In this document: positions 4,700-6,145 of the stretch, piece by piece | Numbering within the stretch: position 1 is the stretch's first letter | How the letters are laid out: each line of letters starts with the position of its first letter | Assembly: GCA_029883145.1 (NCBI GenBank) | Contig: JAOUJR010000110.1 | Coordinates: 1-6,145 of the forward strand | Source of the DNA: Nitrospirota bacterium | GTDB lineage: Bacteria; Nitrospirota; Thermodesulfovibrionia; Thermodesulfovibrionales; SM23-35 | Direction: 5' to 3' | Length of the DNA stretch: 6,145 nt | Program-made: the position numbers and the translations under genes | Notes under the pieces: model-generated | The model's input: the letters and a program-made list of their open reading frames with translations, nothing else | Databases searched by the model: none | What the model was told of the DNA's origin: nothing

Positions 4700-4731
4700 G
4701 GCAATTTTCCTTGTAGTTAGGACATATTGCC
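4700..4731 (-). promoter_or_regulatory. Enhancer-type dyad (UAS), copy 2
   Basis: The plus strand begins GGCAAT-TT-TCC and ends GGA-CAT-ATTGCC. The outer 6-bp arms and inner TCCT/AGGA arms are perfectly complementary round a seven-base centre. The half-site reads about GGCAAT-(two or three bases)-TCC. The centre lies about 97 bases upstream of the predicted transcription start, the same as in copy 1. Confidence 0.65.
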
Positions 4732-4750
4732 TGAACATGATTGTTTATAT

Positions 4751-4803
4751 AGAGAAGATTTCCAAACAGGTCTCCAGTCTCCCACACTGTGTGGAACTTC
4801 TCC
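4751..4803. repeat. Nested inverted repeats behind the methyltransferase gene
   Basis: CCACAC-T-GTGTGG (4782-4794) is a perfect 6-1-6 dyad. Outside it, GAGAAG (4752-4757 region) and CTTCTC (near 4798-4803) are complementary. Just inside on the left is a tandem GGTCTCC-AGTCTCC. On the minus strand this lies about 50-100 bases after the methyltransferase stop codon, so it may fold in the 3' end of that mRNA. No T-run follows. The inner dyad could instead be another regulator site above module copy 2. Confidence 0.45.
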
Positions 4804-4853
4804 ATGTGAGTTGCAGATGAAGAAATGAGTGTTTTGTTATTATATCAAAACCC

Positions 4854-5684
4854 TTAACAATTCCTGACGAAACAGGTGAGATGACCATCTGTATAAGAAA
4901 TAGAAAATCGTGTATCCAGATAGTGCCCAAGACAGTCAGCAACACTAAAAATAACAAGGGGTTTATTTCCGGCAGAGAGTTTGCGGGCAATAGCCTGGTA
5001 GAGTTCTTTTCCTCTTTCAAGAGGCTTTGCCGGGCGATAAAGGTAAATAAAATCAGCAGCGTCGATTGATACATTCACGATGTCATCATGAATCCATTCA
5101 ATCCGGTCGGAACTTATTCCGAGTGCTTCTTGAAAAATTTTGCCGATGCGGATCAATTCAGCAGAAAGTTCAATCTGGATTGTTTTTCGGTGTGGGCAAA
5201 TGCGTTGGAGCAGCAATCCCTGTAGTCCATTGCCTGCACCAAGGTCAGCAACTGTTGTCTCGGGCCTGATAAATTTTTCTGCAAGGATGAGCGGTGAGAG
5301 ACCTCCGGGATGGCATAGATAGGCATTTCTCTTTTTAAGAATTTCTTTTTCAGATTGAGAATACCGAAAGCCTGTGCTGTGCAACCGAATATAAAGAGTG
5401 AGCAGGGCATCTTCGATTGAAGATGGCTCTCCCTTCTCGAGTGCTGACATGAAATCCTTTACATACTGGTCGAGATATGGCATTTCTGATCGTACGTTAC
5501 TGTGTGTTGCAAGGTCGAGGAGAGATTCTGCAATAACAGTCATCTTCTTTTCAGCAAATCTGTTTTCCCATTGTGGGTGTACGATCATATCTAAATTATA
5601 CATCAGATCCTTTATCGCACTTAGGGTACGTGATTGTGGTGAACATTTACCCACTTGCCTATCCTTTTTCAAGGAAATGGACAA
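4854..5684 (-). CDS. Class I SAM-dependent methyltransferase, substrate unknown
   Basis: Up to 276 residues. The SAM-binding motif I is VADLGAGNGLQG (about 145-156) after a strand. E172 in IQIELSAELI sits where motif II's acidic residue contacts the ribose, and WIHDDI (197-202) gives the next acidic strand end. A helical region of about 140 residues precedes the Rossmann fold and presumably sets the substrate, which I cannot identify. FIYLYRPAKPL (212-222) sits where the catalytic or substrate loop usually lies. The start is uncertain. The longest form begins at a TTG (5684) without a ribosome binding site. A GTG at 5654 has AAGGA seven bases upstream, and an ATG at 5603 has AAAGGA four bases upstream (249 residues). 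The gene stands alone on the minus strand, divergent from the GAF-domain gene. Confidence 0.8.
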   Translation of the reverse strand: MSISLKKDRQVGKCSPQSRTLSAIKDLMYNLDMIVHPQWENRFAEKKMTVIAESLLDLATHSNVRSEMPYLDQYVKDFMSALEKGEPSSIEDALLTLYIRLHSTGFRYSQSEKEILKKRNAYLCHPGGLSPLILAEKFIRPETTVADLGAGNGLQGLLLQRICPHRKTIQIELSAELIRIGKIFQEALGISSDRIEWIHDDIVNVSIDAADFIYLYRPAKPLERGKELYQAIARKLSAGNKPLVIFSVADCLGHYLDTRFSISYTDGHLTCFVRNC

Positions 5685-5695
5685 TAATGGATAGC

Positions 5696-5719
5696 TTTTT
5701 GTATTATATAATACAAAAA
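5696..5719. promoter_or_regulatory. Perfect 24-bp palindrome between divergent genes
   Basis: Each half reads TTTTTGTATTAT and its exact reverse complement follows without a spacer. It contains TATAAT on the plus strand (5707-5712) and its mirror on the minus strand (5703-5708), so it may hold -10 elements for both flanking genes and could be an operator for a dimeric repressor. The -35 regions are weak. As a hairpin with T-runs on both strands it could alternatively be a bidirectional terminator, but it lies at the 5' side of both genes. Confidence 0.55.
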
Positions 5720-5735
5720 ATATACGTTATTTACT

Positions 5736-6145
5736 ATGGACAGAGAAAAGACACTTCTTAAAAGAATTTCTGTATTGGAAAATAAACTCCTCCAACAAAG
5801 TAAGGAAATATCCTTATTGAGTGAGTTTAGTCTATTCTTAACTGCTGCCGATATTCAGAAAACCTGCGACCTCGTCGCATATAGGGTTGGTATATTAACA
5901 AATGCAAAGTTTATCAGGTTGTATCTCTTGAACGACGAAGGGAAACTGCTCAGGATTGTTTCAGGTTATAACATATCAGACAAATACCTTGAAATGCTGA
6001 AAGATAGTTATGGCTTTTCAGTTGAAACCACTCCGCCAGGGATAACGGTGAAAAATAAGACTCCATTTATTGTAAACGATGTAAACAAAGATGACCGCTT
6101 TGCCAATTGGAGAGAGATCTCACAATCATATGGTTATTTATCATA
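5736..6145 (+). CDS. GAF-domain signalling protein, N-terminal part (runs off the window)
   Basis: 136 codons are visible from ATG 5736 and the frame is still open at the end. Residues about 1-30 form a heptad-like helix (LLKRISVLENKLLQQSKEISLL), a likely dimer coiled coil. Residues about 31 onward look like a GAF sensor domain: a helix with CDLVAYRVGILTNA, strands FIRLYLLNDEGKLLRIVSGY, and the typical PFIVNDVNKDDRFANW stretch. GAF domains bind small ligands, haem or Fe-S. The output domain lies beyond the window; a histidine kinase, a diguanylate cyclase or a sigma-54 activator would all start this way. The start has no visible Shine-Dalgarno sequence, but an in-frame stop at 5709-5711 leaves no room for an earlier ATG. 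It diverges from the methyltransferase across the palindrome. Confidence 0.8.
   Translation, partial: MDREKTLLKRISVLENKLLQQSKEISLLSEFSLFLTAADIQKTCDLVAYRVGILTNAKFIRLYLLNDEGKLLRIVSGYNISDKYLEMLKDSYGFSVETTPPGITVKNKTPFIVNDVNKDDRFANWREISQSYGYLS

Larger units (their letters stand above)
4609..4754 (-). repeat. Regulatory module, copy 2 (enhancer dyad + IHF site + sigma-54 promoter)
   Basis: This is the partner of 2621-2766, in the same orientation. The distance from dyad to promoter (56 bases, edge to edge) and from IHF site to promoter (six bases) is the same in both copies. The dyad is better preserved here than in copy 1, and the IHF-type site is a perfect match. Confidence 0.75.

Noticed and set aside
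2621..4754. The paired 146-bp stretches as a mobile element or MITE
   Set aside because: There are no terminal inverted repeats or target duplications at the edges. Conservation is concentrated in regulatory motifs, and both copies face a gene start at similar distance.
4602..4805. 67-codon minus-strand frame starting MEKFHTVWETG
   Set aside because: It lies across the dyad, IHF-type site and sigma-54 promoter of module copy 2. It has no ribosome binding site and no recognisable fold, and copy 1 does not preserve it as a frame.
4881..5761. Several plus-strand frames and minus-strand shadows over the methyltransferase gene
   Set aside because: They conflict with the SAM-binding frame and lack ribosome binding sites and recognisable motifs.

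Overview
The window reads as chromosomal DNA of a low-to-mid GC, Gram-negative (diderm), probably anaerobic or microaerophilic bacterium. The diderm reading rests on a lipoprotein M48 peptidase with TPR repeats. The redox lifestyle is suggested by a ferredoxin:thioredoxin reductase catalytic subunit paired with a glutaredoxin-like protein and by a large ferritin-like protein. Regulation appears to include sigma-54 promoters with IHF-type sites. I cannot assign a phylum; Nitrospirota, Desulfobacterota or anammox planctomycetes would all fit, and this is inference only.

Left part, plus strand (1-2264): the C-terminal end of a PcrA/UvrD helicase; gatC, 20 bases after it; a translationally coupled glutaredoxin-like/FTR-beta pair; and a 325-residue ferritin-like protein. 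The last has its own strong ribosome binding site and an FNR/CRP-type box laid over a TATAAT hexamer. gatA does not follow gatC.

Middle part, minus strand (2284-4854): a 90-residue Cys-rich protein, an M48 lipoprotein peptidase with a terminator-like hairpin behind it, and a 20-residue Cys-rich peptide. Upstream of the 90-residue protein and of the peptide lie two diverged copies of one 146-bp regulatory module (2621-2766 and 4609-4754). Each has, in the same order and at identical spacing, a 32-bp dyad that looks like an enhancer site, an IHF-type site, and a -24/-12 sigma-54 promoter. This is the most unusual thing in the window: two members of one sigma-54 regulon, with an unknown activator, driving small Cys-rich products. 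The second module may also feed the M48 peptidase.

Right part (4854-6145): a minus-strand class I SAM-dependent methyltransferase, and a divergent gene whose visible N-terminal part is a coiled coil plus a GAF domain (cut by the window end). The two are separated by a perfect 24-bp AT-rich palindrome that contains a -10-like hexamer for each direction.

No tRNA, rRNA, CRISPR array or insertion sequence was seen. No gene-free stretch exceeds 300 bases; the three longest (2557-2822, 4287-4505, 4569-4853) are largely accounted for by the regulatory modules, hairpins and a candidate promoter.
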